This document shows, in pieces, positions 1-7,715 of a DNA stretch of 64,000 nt. Made by a program: the position numbers and the translations under genes. Positions within the stretch are counted from its first letter, which is position 1. Every line of letters starts with the position of its first letter. Below the pieces are notes generated by a model that worked only from the letters and a program-made list of their open reading frames with translations, did no database searches and had not been told where the DNA came from. Source of the DNA: RBG-13-66-14 sp964436465 (GTDB lineage: Bacteria; RBG-13-66-14); contig CAYTCV010000001.1 of the NCBI GenBank assembly GCA_964436465.1, forward strand, positions 62,001 through 126,000, read 5' to 3'.

Positions 1-600
1 TGCATCGCCGCCTACCCCCAGCTCGCGCCGTACCTCGATTTCCCGTTCCAGCACGCCGACGGGTCCGTGCTCAAGTCCATGGGCCGACCCGGCGACGCGG
101 AGACACTCGCCGAAATCATCGCCCGGGCGCGGGAGACCGTGCCGGGGCTGGTCCTGCGAGGAACCGCTCTGGTCGGCTTCCCCACCGAGGACGGGGCCGC
201 CTTCGAGAGTCTGGTCCGCTTCGTGGAGCGGACCGGGTTCGACCACCTCGGGGTTTTCACCTACTCCGCCCGACCGGGGACGCGAGCCGCCGATGAGCTG
301 GGCGACCCCGTGTCGCGGGAGATTAAGGAGCTGCGCGCCGAGGCGCTTCACGACCTCCAGGAAGCGGTTTCACTCGCCCGGAATGAATCCCTGGTGGGCA
401 CGCAGGACGACGTGCTGGTGGACGCCGTCGCCGCGGGGGGGGCCGTTGCGCGGAGCCGCCGATTCTGTCCCGACGCGGACGGGGTGGTCGAGGTGGTCCT
501 GCGGTCGGGACACGGATGGCTGCCCGGTGATTTCCGGCGCGTGACCTACACCGTGGCGGGGCCCTACGACCTCTTCGCCGAGCCGGTGATAGAAAAATGA
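1..600 (+). CDS. rimO: Ribosomal protein S12 methylthiotransferase RimO, C-terminal part (5' end outside window)
   Basis: RimO is a radical-SAM iron-sulfur enzyme that methylthiolates an aspartate of ribosomal protein S12. The frame is open from base 1 and gives the last 199 residues. The start matches the end of the radical-SAM barrel (YLDFPFQHAD, then SMGRPGD, corresponding to the family's YLDIPLQH and MxRxG blocks). The last 65 or so residues form the TRAM RNA-binding domain and end in YDLFAEPV, the tail typical of RimO rather than MiaB. The CxxxCxxC cluster motif lies upstream of the window. The stop overlaps the ATG of pgsA by four bases (ATGA), and rimO next to pgsA is a common bacterial arrangement. 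Confidence 0.88.
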   Translation, partial: CIAAYPQLAPYLDFPFQHADGSVLKSMGRPGDAETLAEIIARARETVPGLVLRGTALVGFPTEDGAAFESLVRFVERTGFDHLGVFTYSARPGTRAADELGDPVSREIKELRAEALHDLQEAVSLARNESLVGTQDDVLVDAVAAGGAVARSRRFCPDADGVVEVVLRSGHGWLPGDFRRVTYTVAGPYDLFAEPVIEK

Positions 601-1196
601 CGCTGCCGAATAAGTTGACCCTCGTCAGAATCGCCCTGGCCCCGCTCTTCGTGGTGGCGGTGAGCCTGGGACATTTTTATTCTTACCTGGCGGCGCTGGT
701 CCTCCTGGCCCTGGCCGCCCTCACCGACCTGGCCGACGGCCGCATCGCGCGGAAAACGGGGACCCGGTCCGCTTTCGGGGAGTTCGCCGACCCCCTGGCC
801 GACAAGCTCTTCGTCGTGACCGCCCTGGTCTCCTTCGCCGCCGTGGACGCGGTGCCCTGGTGGCTGGCGCTCATCGTGATTTGGCGCGAGCTCCTCGTCA
901 CGACGCTGCGGGCCTACGCCGCCCATCGCGGCGTGGACATCCCGCCCTCCCGGCTGGGCAAGGCCAAGACCCTGCTGCAGATGGTCGCCGTGCTGGCGGT
1001 GCTGGCCTACCTGACGGCCCGAGCCGGCTTCCCCGTCCTCGGCGGGGAGTGGACCGAGGGCCTGGACCGCCTGTGCCGGATAATCTACCTGGCGATTCTG
1101 GGGCTTTCCGTGGTGCAGGCGGTCGTCTCCGGCGTACACTACATCTGGAACGCCAGGAAGCTCCTGCGGGGCGGAATCCGCGGGGAGGAGGACTGA
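597..1196 (+). CDS. pgsA: CDP-diacylglycerol--glycerol-3-phosphate 3-phosphatidyltransferase
   Basis: This membrane enzyme makes phosphatidylglycerol phosphate from CDP-diacylglycerol and glycerol 3-phosphate, the committed step to phosphatidylglycerol. The CDP-alcohol phosphotransferase signature D-x2-DG-x2-AR-x8-G-x3-D-x3-D is complete, with D44, D47, G48, A51, R52, G61, D65 and D69. At 199 residues it has the usual length, with several hydrophobic segments and a basic C-terminus. The ATG overlaps the rimO stop, so translation is probably coupled. The next gene, pgpA, removes the phosphate from its product, so two consecutive pathway steps sit together. Confidence 0.95.
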   Translation: MTLPNKLTLVRIALAPLFVVAVSLGHFYSYLAALVLLALAALTDLADGRIARKTGTRSAFGEFADPLADKLFVVTALVSFAAVDAVPWWLALIVIWRELLVTTLRAYAAHRGVDIPPSRLGKAKTLLQMVAVLAVLAYLTARAGFPVLGGEWTEGLDRLCRIIYLAILGLSVVQAVVSGVHYIWNARKLLRGGIRGEED

Positions 1197-1197
1197 G

Positions 1198-1737
1198 ATG
1201 GCGTTGGTGAAGCGGACCCGAATTCCCGAAAAACCGCCGCTGCAGTGGTGGGAGTTTCCCTATCTGGCGGTGGCCAGCTTCGGCGGCACGGGGTTTTTTC
1301 CGCGGGCCTCGGGGACCGTCGCCAGCCTGGCGGCCTGCGTCATCTTCGTGCTGCTGCCCCCCTGGCCCTGGCTGGTCGGTGTTCTCGGTGCGTTGCTCTT
1401 CCTCTTCGGCGTCCCGGCCACGGGCTGGATGGCCCTCCGTTACCGCGATAACGACCCCAGCCAGGCCACCGTGGACGAGGGCGCGGTGATGCTTCTGATT
1501 CTCGCCTTCTTCCCCCGGGAATGGGGCTACCTGGCGGCGGCCTTCCTCCTCTTCCGCTTCTTCGACATCGCCAAGCTCCCGCCCTGCCGCCGCATCGAAC
1601 GCATGTCCGGCGGGTGGGGAATCATGCTCGACGACCTGGTGGCCGGTGTTTACGCCGCGGTCATCCTGGTCGTTATCCACCTGACGGATATAATGCCCGC
1701 CTGGGCCCGCGTCCCGTTACCCGACCTCTGGTTTTAG
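1198..1737 (+). CDS. pgpA: Phosphatidylglycerophosphatase A
   Basis: PgpA dephosphorylates phosphatidylglycerol phosphate to phosphatidylglycerol at the membrane. The 179-residue protein has the family blocks GTGFFPRASGT near the N-terminus, a central DEGAV acidic block, and FRFFDIAKLPPCRR followed by GGWGIMLDDLVAGVYA. The family usually has K-P-W-P where this protein has KLPP. Hydrophobic helices lie between the motifs. The ATG at 1198 follows the pgsA stop by one base and has a strong GGAGGAGG ribosome-binding site inside the end of pgsA. It is transcribed with pgsA. Confidence 0.92.
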   Translation: MALVKRTRIPEKPPLQWWEFPYLAVASFGGTGFFPRASGTVASLAACVIFVLLPPWPWLVGVLGALLFLFGVPATGWMALRYRDNDPSQATVDEGAVMLLILAFFPREWGYLAAAFLLFRFFDIAKLPPCRRIERMSGGWGIMLDDLVAGVYAAVILVVIHLTDIMPAWARVPLPDLWF

Positions 1738-1747
1738 AGGAGCAGCC

Positions 1748-2485
1748 ATGCCCGACGAAGAACAGGTTTACAAAAGCCCCTTCGGCCAGTACATCGACGC
1801 CGTGGTATCGCCCGGCGAGGCCTTCCGCGGCCTGAAGTCCAGACCGCGCTGGCTCGTTTTCTTCCTCATCACCATCGCCGTTTCCATAGCCACCGTCCCC
1901 ATCATGATGCCCTACTCCGTCGCGGCCCAGCGGGATGCAATCAACGAAATTTTGAAGGAGAACCGGGACGCGATGCCCCCCGAGCAGGTCGCCCGGCTGG
2001 AGGAATTCCGGGACCAGGCCGGCACCGGCTTCGTGGGCGAGGTTTTACCCTACCTCGCCTTACCCGTCTTGTTTTTACTCTATCTCCTCATCGCCTCGGC
2101 GGGCCTGAACGTCGGCGTGGGGCTGACCGGGGAGAAGCTGGGCTTCCGAAACGCCGTCTCCATCGTTTCCCTGGCCTCGGTGGCGATGGCCGCGGGAGCG
2201 GTGGTCTCGGTGGTCCTGGTGCTGGTGAAGGGCGACGTTTACGTGGGGACCAACCTGGGGCTTCTGTTTCCCCGGATGCCAACGGAGTGGTACACGCGGG
2301 TCCTCAAGGGCTTCGCCTCCCAAATCGACGTTTTCTCCGCCTGGAGCGTTTTTCTGCTGACCACGGGCGTACGCGAGGTGACCGGCCTTTCCACGAAGCG
2401 CTCCTTCCGCGTCGTCATCATCCTGTGGCTGCTCTGGGCGGCGTTGATGACGGCCCTGAGCTACTTCGGCTTCGCCGCCCGGTGA
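1748..2485 (+). CDS. Yip1-domain integral membrane protein
   Basis: A 245-residue membrane protein. It opens with the soluble motif SPFGQYIDAVVSPGEAFRGL, typical of bacterial Yip1/YIF1-like proteins (pfam Yip1 family). About five hydrophobic segments follow, starting near residue 35, with a charged loop at about residues 60-95 after the first. Bacterial Yip1 proteins have no settled function. It has a good GGAG ribosome-binding site and starts 10 bases after pgpA, so it belongs to the same transcription unit. That position fits a membrane role but does not prove a link to lipid synthesis. Confidence 0.75.
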   Translation: MPDEEQVYKSPFGQYIDAVVSPGEAFRGLKSRPRWLVFFLITIAVSIATVPIMMPYSVAAQRDAINEILKENRDAMPPEQVARLEEFRDQAGTGFVGEVLPYLALPVLFLLYLLIASAGLNVGVGLTGEKLGFRNAVSIVSLASVAMAAGAVVSVVLVLVKGDVYVGTNLGLLFPRMPTEWYTRVLKGFASQIDVFSAWSVFLLTTGVREVTGLSTKRSFRVVIILWLLWAALMTALSYFGFAAR

Positions 2486-2498
2486 GGATTTTCCCCCG

Positions 2499-3650
2499 AT
2501 GAGCCGCCCCCGGACAGACCCCGCCTTCCCCGACGGGTACCGCGAGTACACGGGCGTCGTTCATCTGCACTCGACCTATTCCGACGGGCACTGGCCCGTG
2601 GGCCGCATCCTCGGGGAGGGCATCCGCGCCGGGCTGGACTTCGTCTTCATCACGGACCACGACACCCTGGAGGCGAAGGAGGACGGCTGGGGCGGCTGGT
2701 ACGCCCCCGGCGGCTTCGAGGGCCCCTGGCTCTCGGTGCGGCCGGTGGAGAGGCGGGGCCCGTCCGCGCACCGCGTCTTCCTCGGGGTGGGGGCGGAAAT
2801 CACCCCGGCCCGGTCGCACTACCTGGCCTTCGGCGTGGACCGGCTCCCCGCCCCCAACCTGCCCAGCCAGAAAATCATCGACTTCGTCCGCGCCCGCGGC
2901 GGCCTCGGCGTCATCACCCACCCCGACCACCGGGGGAACGCCCGGTTCGGCATCGGCTGCTACAGGTGGGAGGACTGGTCGGTCACCGGCTACGACGCGC
3001 TGGATGTGTGGGACCTGATGACCGACTGGCAGGACTCGCTGCGGGGCATCGTGAGCGCCTACGCGGCGTACCACCGGCCGGCCTGGGCCCTGCGCGGGCC
3101 GAAGCGGGTGACCCTGGAGCGCTGGGATAAACTACTCGCGCGGGGTCCGATGCCGGTCATCGGCTGCTGCGACAACCACGGCCGTCCCTACCGCCTGGTG
3201 CGGACCTACGACATCCTCCCCTACCCCACGGCCCTGCGCCTGCTGCACCTCCACCTTTTCACCCGGCCGCTGGAGAGTCTGGACGCAGCAGAGACCGAGC
3301 GGGAGCTTCTGGGCGCCATGCGGGCCGGGCGCGGTTTCGTGGCCCAGGAGTTCTGGTGGCCCGCCCGCGGATTTTCTTTTTTCGCCGGGAACGGGGCCGA
3401 GACCGTGCCGATGGGCTCCACCGTTCCGCCGGAAAACGGCCCCTGGACCCTGACCGTGCAGTTGCCGGAGCGGGGGCTCATCACGTTAATCAAAGACGGC
3501 GTCCCCGTCGCCGCCCGAACCGGGCGGGAGCTCGTCCACCGGGCGGACGCGGGAGTCTATCGGGTAGAGGTTCACCGGAGGCGGAAGTGGCTGAAAAAAC
3601 CGTGGATATTCTCCAACGCCATCCGCATCCGGGATTTGAACGGAGGTTAA
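2499..3650 (+). CDS. PHP-domain metal-dependent phosphoesterase-like protein
   Basis: PHP domains are metal-dependent phosphoesterases found in histidinol phosphatase, DNA polymerase subunits and free-standing hydrolases. This 383-residue protein has the N-terminal metal motif HLHSTYSDG (H22, H24, D29), then ITDHDT (D53, H54, D55), and a later THPDHRGN block. That order matches the CehA/McbA-like branch of PHP hydrolases. The C-terminal 80 residues look like a beta-rich accessory domain. No signal peptide is visible. The substrate cannot be told from sequence. The gene is 13 bases downstream of the Yip1 gene and 1 base before a lipoprotein gene. Confidence 0.8.
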   Translation: MSRPRTDPAFPDGYREYTGVVHLHSTYSDGHWPVGRILGEGIRAGLDFVFITDHDTLEAKEDGWGGWYAPGGFEGPWLSVRPVERRGPSAHRVFLGVGAEITPARSHYLAFGVDRLPAPNLPSQKIIDFVRARGGLGVITHPDHRGNARFGIGCYRWEDWSVTGYDALDVWDLMTDWQDSLRGIVSAYAAYHRPAWALRGPKRVTLERWDKLLARGPMPVIGCCDNHGRPYRLVRTYDILPYPTALRLLHLHLFTRPLESLDAAETERELLGAMRAGRGFVAQEFWWPARGFSFFAGNGAETVPMGSTVPPENGPWTLTVQLPERGLITLIKDGVPVAARTGRELVHRADAGVYRVEVHRRRKWLKKPWIFSNAIRIRDLNGG

Positions 3651-3651
3651 A

Positions 3652-4452
3652 ATGCGTTTCGTCTTGTTGTTTCTGATGCTGCTTGGAGTCGCCTGCGGTG
3701 CCGAGGAGGCTCCGCCCACCGAAGAACTCATCTCCGACGAGGACCTCTCTATCTCGCCATGGCACTGGCACTCCACGCCGGTCATCGAGCCCGGCGGCTC
3801 GCTGTGGCTGGGCTTTACCGCCACCAACCCCACATTGGAGACGGTGACCGGCGGGGACTTCTGGGGTAAATCGACGCTCACGCTCATCTCCCTCTCCGGT
3901 GCGACGCAGACCGTCCCCGGCGCCCGGATGCTCGAGGTGGGCGATTACATCGGGGACATGGAGCCCGGCGCCGGCGACACCGCCGTGGTCAAGATAGAGG
4001 ACCTGTTCTCCTTCACCGAGACAGGTCCGCACGTCCTGCGCTGGGAAACGCCCTTCGGGGTCATGGACTACATCGTCATGGTGCTGGACGGTCTCGACTA
4101 CCTCTACTACCGCCTGGAGAACGACGTGGTCTACAACGAGTGGGGGCTTTACCTCTACGGCATGGACGGGGTCTTCCTCTCCAACTCCTTGGCGACAAGG
4201 GTCTTGGCCTTCGGTGAAGAGGCGATAGACGGCCTGGCCGCCTTCCTCGACAGCGAGAAGGAATGCTCCATCGAAGGTTCCGAGGAGGCGACCATCGGCT
4301 CGATGTACGAACACCGGGTGAAGGACTACGCGGCCATCATGCTCGCGGCAATTCTCGGCGCCGGAGTCCCCGAACTGCGGTCCATGGACCCCGCCGAGCG
4401 GGACGCGGGCGTCGAGAAGGTCAGGCTTCTTCTCACCGAAGGCGGGTACTGA
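3652..4452 (+). CDS. Hypothetical lipoprotein
   Basis: A 266-residue protein with a lipoprotein signal peptide: MRFVLLFLMLLGVAC, where LGVAC is the lipobox and Cys15 the probable lipidated residue. The mature part is acidic and beta-rich in its first half (residues 30-140, possibly an immunoglobulin-like fold). The second half is more helical, beginning around YRLENDVVYNEWG. I do not recognise the family. The stop overlaps the next ATG by one base (TGATG). An outer-membrane or periplasmic anchoring role is inferred from the lipobox only. Confidence 0.7.
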   Translation: MRFVLLFLMLLGVACGAEEAPPTEELISDEDLSISPWHWHSTPVIEPGGSLWLGFTATNPTLETVTGGDFWGKSTLTLISLSGATQTVPGARMLEVGDYIGDMEPGAGDTAVVKIEDLFSFTETGPHVLRWETPFGVMDYIVMVLDGLDYLYYRLENDVVYNEWGLYLYGMDGVFLSNSLATRVLAFGEEAIDGLAAFLDSEKECSIEGSEEATIGSMYEHRVKDYAAIMLAAILGAGVPELRSMDPAERDAGVEKVRLLLTEGGY

Positions 4453-5111
4453 TGTCACTCCGTACGCTGGCCGTCACCGACGAAATCTACGCCTACCTGG
4501 AAAGCACCCTGCGGGAGCCCGCGGTCCTGCGGCGGCTCCGCGAGGAGACCTCGAAGCTGCCCAATCCGGAAATGCAAATCGCCCCGGAGCAGGGGCAGCT
4601 CATGGGGCTGCTGGTGGAGCTCATCGGGGCGAGGCTCTGCCTGGAGCTGGGCGTCTTCACCGGCTACAGCTCCACCGCGACGGCCCTGGCGCTGCCGCCG
4701 GACGGGAAGCTCATCGCCTGCGACAAGAGCCGTGAGTGGACCGACACGGCCCGGCGGTACTGGGCGGAGGCCGGGGTTTCGGATAAAATCGAGCTCCGAC
4801 TCGGACCGGCCCTCCAGAGCCTGGATGCGCTTCTGGCCGAGGGCTACGCCGGGCGGTTCGACTTCGCCTTCATCGACGCGGACAAGGACAACTACGACGC
4901 GTACTACGAAAAGGTTCTGACCCTCCTGCGCCCCGGCGGTCTCGTGGCCCTGGACAACGCCCTGCGGCACGGGCGGGTGGCCGACGCCGCCGACGCCGAC
5001 CCGGGGACGGTCGTCATCCGCGACCTGAACCGCAAAATCCGGGACGACGCCCGCGTGTCCATGTCCCTCGTTCCCATCGCCGACGGGCTGATGCTGGCGA
5101 GGAAGCGTTGA
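4452..5111 (+). CDS. SAM-dependent O-methyltransferase (caffeoyl-CoA OMT-like)
   Basis: A 219-residue class I methyltransferase of the bacterial O-methyltransferase family 3 type (MdmC/YrrM/CCoAOMT-like). Motif I is LELGVFTGYSSTATAL and the metal/substrate block is FAFIDADKDNYDAYYEKVL. LRPGGLVALDNALRHGRV corresponds to the conserved GGxxxxDNxLxxGxV block, and the C-terminus SLVPIADGLMLARKR also matches the family. An in-frame extension to 4263 exists, but it overlaps the lipoprotein gene, and the ATG at 4452 aligns with the family N-terminus. The substrate is unknown; relatives act on small catechol-like or macrolide hydroxyls. Confidence 0.88.
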   Translation: MSLRTLAVTDEIYAYLESTLREPAVLRRLREETSKLPNPEMQIAPEQGQLMGLLVELIGARLCLELGVFTGYSSTATALALPPDGKLIACDKSREWTDTARRYWAEAGVSDKIELRLGPALQSLDALLAEGYAGRFDFAFIDADKDNYDAYYEKVLTLLRPGGLVALDNALRHGRVADAADADPGTVVIRDLNRKIRDDARVSMSLVPIADGLMLARKR

Positions 5112-6016
5112 GTCGCGTCGCCGTAATCGGCTCCTCGATTCTGGATGTGGCGGTGGTTACACCGCGCTTCCCGCGTCCCGGCGAGACGGTGCGGCCCGAC
5201 GCGCTCGGGCTCTACCCCGGCGGCAAGGGATTCAACCAGGCCCTGGCGCTGGCCCGGCTGGGGCACGAGGTCCTCTTCATCTCCAGATTGGGGGACGACC
5301 CGCTGGCGGAAGTGTTCCGCCGGGAGATGGCCGCCGCCGGGATTGACGGCGCCCACGTCGGGACGGACCCCGCGGGGACCGGCGTGGGGATTCCCATGAT
5401 TGCCCCGGGCGGGGACTGCCGCATCATCGCTCACCCCCGGGCCAACCTCGCCCTGACGAAGGCCGACGTGGACGCCGCGGCGGATGAACTCCCCCGCTGC
5501 GCGGCGGTCCTGGCCCAGCTCGAGGTGCCGGTCGCGGTCGTGGCGCGGGCCTTCGCAATCGTGAAACAAGCCGGCGGCCTGACCATTTTAAACGCGGCTC
5601 CGGCGGCCGGACTTCCCGATGATATTTGGCCCCTCGTGGACGTGCTGGTGGTAAACGAGGTGGAGGCTTCGTTCTACGCCGGCGTGGAGGTGGCCGACGT
5701 TGAGTCGGCCGGAGACGCGCTTCCGCGATTGCGGAAACTCGGGCCGCCGCGCGTCGTCGTCACCCTGGGGGACAAAGGGCTGGTCGCCGGGGACGGGGAA
5801 GGGACTGTCATTCTCCCCGCGGTCGTGGTCGAGGCGGTGGATTCCACCGGGGCGGGGGACGCCTTCTGCGGGGCGCTGGCGGCGGGATTGGTGGAGGGGC
5901 TGTCTTTCGCGGATTCGTTGAAGCGGGCGAACGCGGCGGGGGCCTTCGCCGTGACGCGCATGGGCGCCGGACCGTCCATGCCGACGCGGGCGGAGCTGGA
6001 CCGCTTTATAATGTAG
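5108..6016 (+). CDS. rbsK: Ribokinase-like PfkB-family sugar kinase
   Basis: This enzyme phosphorylates a sugar, probably ribose or a related pentose, using ATP. It is 302 residues long, as usual for ribokinase. It has the N-terminal GGKGFNQALALARLG signature (PfkB signature 1) and the C-terminal DSTGAGDAFCGALAAGL signature with the catalytic Asp and anion-hole glycines. VVTLGDKGLV matches the ATP-site strand. The start is a TTG overlapping the previous stop (TTGA), and homology begins at once (SRVAVIGSSILDV), so the TTG is credible. No ribose transporter is nearby, so the exact sugar is open. Confidence 0.85.
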   Translation: MSRVAVIGSSILDVAVVTPRFPRPGETVRPDALGLYPGGKGFNQALALARLGHEVLFISRLGDDPLAEVFRREMAAAGIDGAHVGTDPAGTGVGIPMIAPGGDCRIIAHPRANLALTKADVDAAADELPRCAAVLAQLEVPVAVVARAFAIVKQAGGLTILNAAPAAGLPDDIWPLVDVLVVNEVEASFYAGVEVADVESAGDALPRLRKLGPPRVVVTLGDKGLVAGDGEGTVILPAVVVEAVDSTGAGDAFCGALAAGLVEGLSFADSLKRANAAGAFAVTRMGAGPSMPTRAELDRFIM

Positions 6017-6105
6017 GGACCGACCGACCGGTCGGCCCGCGGTTTCCCTCTCCCCGTGGGAGCGGCTCGCCGACGGGCTACGGCGAGGGCTTCCATTGAA
6101 AAAGC

Positions 6106-6300
6106 GGCGGGGATGGGTATCTGCGGCCGAAGGCAAATCCCCGCCCTACATTTCGGCATACTCCCTCCCCTCTTTGGGGGGAGGGCGGGGGAGAGGGGTG
6201 GAACGGCGGCCCGCAGAGGACTCGTCCTACGGGGCCGCCCTACGTCATCACAACCCGGGGTGAGCGTCGGGATTGGAGGGGCGGGCGGGTGTGGACACCC
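6106..6300 (+). repeat. Intergenic palindromic repeat mosaic
   Basis: The interval 6017-6327 has no credible gene. It contains units of the two palindromic families seen across the window. A GCGGGGAT...ATCCCCGCCCTACAT inverted pair spans about 6110-6150, a CCCTCCCC/GGGGGAGGG unit lies at about 6160-6200, and a GGGGCGGGCGGGTGT...ACACCCGCCCC hairpin lies at about 6275-6306. Open frames crossing it are repeat-derived. Confidence 0.65.
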
Positions 6301-6327
6301 GCCCCTACGTCGTAGCGAGCGCGTTTT

Positions 6328-6357
6328 AAAAAAACCCGGCGCCGTAAAGACGCCGGG
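6328..6357 (-). terminator. Rho-independent terminator after tRNA-Ala
   Basis: A seven-base stem (CCCGGCG with CGCCGGG) and a nine-base loop are followed, on the minus strand, by seven T. A T-run also follows on the plus strand (6360-6366), so it could work in both directions. It starts about 10 bases past the tRNA 3' end. Confidence 0.85.
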
Positions 6358-6365
6358 CGTTTTTT

Positions 6366-6441
6366 TGGTGGACCCGAGGGGATTCGAACCCCTGACCTCC
6401 TCCACGCCAAGGAGGCGCGCTCCCAACTGCGCCACGGGCCC
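6366..6441 (-). tRNA. tRNA-Ala (anticodon GGC)
   Basis: A 76-base cloverleaf on the minus strand. The acceptor stem is GGGCCCG/CGGGTCC, with the G3:U70 wobble pair that is the alanine identity element. The D-arm is GCGCAGTTGGGAGCGC. The anticodon stem is CCTCC/GGAGG with loop TTGGCGT, so the anticodon is GGC. The T-arm is AGGGG TTCGAAT CCCCT. The CCA end is encoded. A promoter lies 13 bases upstream and a terminator directly downstream, so it is a monocistronic tRNA unit. Confidence 0.97.
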
Positions 6442-6453
6442 TTGAGGTGCGGC

Positions 6454-6482
6454 ATGCTAGCACAGGGGCGGGATTTTGTCAA
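6454..6482 (-). promoter_or_regulatory. Promoter of the tRNA-Ala gene
   Basis: On the minus strand: TTGACA (6477-6482), a 17-base spacer, then TAGCAT (6454-6459), ending 12 bases before the tRNA 5' end. It is the clearest housekeeping promoter in the window. Confidence 0.85.
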
Positions 6483-6509
6483 CGTCGGCCGCCGCCCCCG
6501 AAATGCGGC

Positions 6510-7556
6510 CTAATGGCCGAAGAGCTCCTCGTACTTCTCCGCGACCGCTTTCACCTTCGGGTCGTCCTCGGTGTACTTGAGCGTGTTGTAGGTCAGGTAG
6601 AGGTCCTTGACCACGACCGGATTCTCGGGGTCCACCTCGAAGAAGGCCGTCTCCAGGTATTTCACGGCGATGACGAGGTCTTCGAAAGCCATGTCGTTGC
6701 GGGTGATGTAGTAGACTCCGGCGTCGGAGAGCGCCTCGGCGTAGTCCGTTCTGGCTTTCTCTGCGTTTTCGGCCGTCGCGGTGTTGTAGTCATTCTCGGC
6801 GTCGACGACGAGGGCCTTGTAGGCGTCCTCGGCGCCGGGGTCGCCCATGTCGTAGAGGACGCGGGCCCGGGTGCGTTCCACCTTGACGTAGCCCGGGAAC
6901 TTCTCCAGCCCCATGTCGCAGACCTCGAGGGCCTTGTCGTAAAGCTTGGCCTCGGCGATGGTGGCGCTGCCGACGTAGTACACCGTCCGCTGGGTTTCTT
7001 CGTCGGGCATGGTGAAGCGTCCGACGGTCTCCATGTTGTACAGCTTCTGGATGGCGAGGTAGTACTCCTCGGCGGCCTCGGTGTTGCGCTCCATCAGCCG
7101 CAGGCATTCGGCGGCGATGTAGAAGGCCTGGTAATGGTCGGGTTCCAGCTCTTCGGCGAACCGGGCGTAGGAGAGCGCCTTCTCGTATTCGCGGCCGTTT
7201 ATGGCCTTGGCCGCTTCCTGGCGCGCCACGAGGAAGTACTCGAACTCGACGATGATATCCTCCATCTCCTTGCGGGATTCGGGGTCGAGCGCGATGGCCA
7301 TGTCGTAGTACTTCATGGCGGTCTCGAAGTCGTGGAGTTGGGCGTAGCCCCAGAAGAGCATGATGTAGGCGCAGGGCTCGTTCTTGCCTTCGCCGGCAAT
7401 GTAGTCGAGCATCTTGTCCACGGCCCGCTGCGGCTCCTTGGCGCGGCGGATGTCGGTGGCGGCCCCCTCGCACTGGTACGTGCGGGCGGTCTTGCAGGAG
7501 CCGACGAGTGCGAGGCACGCGGCGAGCAACAGAATCGCAACGAGGGTCTTACGCAT
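6510..7556 (-). CDS. TPR-repeat lipoprotein
   Basis: A 348-residue lipoprotein. The signal peptide ends in the lipobox LVGSC with Cys21 lipidated. The rest is almost entirely helical, with tetratricopeptide-like repeats such as AYIMLFWGYAQLHDFETAMK, EYEKALSYARFAEELEP and YDKALEVCDMGLEKFPGY. Such proteins usually scaffold envelope complexes; no partner is evident here. An AAGGAG ribosome-binding site lies just before the ATG, and its own promoter is at 7606-7634. It lies downstream of the flx/hdr operon but is separated from it by a terminator, so it is likely a single-gene unit. Confidence 0.8.
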   Translation of the reverse strand: MRKTLVAILLLAACLALVGSCKTARTYQCEGAATDIRRAKEPQRAVDKMLDYIAGEGKNEPCAYIMLFWGYAQLHDFETAMKYYDMAIALDPESRKEMEDIIVEFEYFLVARQEAAKAINGREYEKALSYARFAEELEPDHYQAFYIAAECLRLMERNTEAAEEYYLAIQKLYNMETVGRFTMPDEETQRTVYYVGSATIAEAKLYDKALEVCDMGLEKFPGYVKVERTRARVLYDMGDPGAEDAYKALVVDAENDYNTATAENAEKARTDYAEALSDAGVYYITRNDMAFEDLVIAVKYLETAFFEVDPENPVVVKDLYLTYNTLKYTEDDPKVKAVAEKYEELFGH

Positions 7557-7605
7557 CTAAACTCCTTTAACTGGCCGGTTTCTAAGGCTCTCGTCCGGTC
7601 GAGTG

Positions 7606-7634
7606 ATGATACAACCGGGGGTGGAAAAAGTAAA
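7606..7634 (-). promoter_or_regulatory. Promoter of the TPR lipoprotein gene
   Basis: On the minus strand: TTTACT (7629-7634), a 17-base spacer, then TATCAT (7606-7611), about 50 bases before the ATG. Confidence 0.6.
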
Positions 7635-7675
7635 CCGGACCCGTTTTTCGGGTTACGCGCGCCTGGCGGCCGTAT

Positions 7676-7697
7676 AAAAACCGGGGCCTGGCCCCGG
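7676..7697 (-). terminator. Rho-independent terminator of the flx/hdr operon
   Basis: A CCGGGGCC/GGCCCCGG stem with a minimal loop is followed, on the minus strand, by TTTTTATA. It sits about 20 bases beyond the flxA stop and closes the long minus-strand operon. Confidence 0.85.
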
Positions 7698-7715
7698 CGG
7701 TGAGGCACGCGTGTG

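Noticed and set aside
6056..6445. Plus-strand frame across 6056-6445
   Set aside because: It is composed of repeats, a terminator and the antisense of the tRNA gene.
6447..7703. 418-codon open frame on the plus strand
   Set aside because: Antisense mirror of the TPR lipoprotein, which has a signal peptide, ribosome-binding site and promoter.
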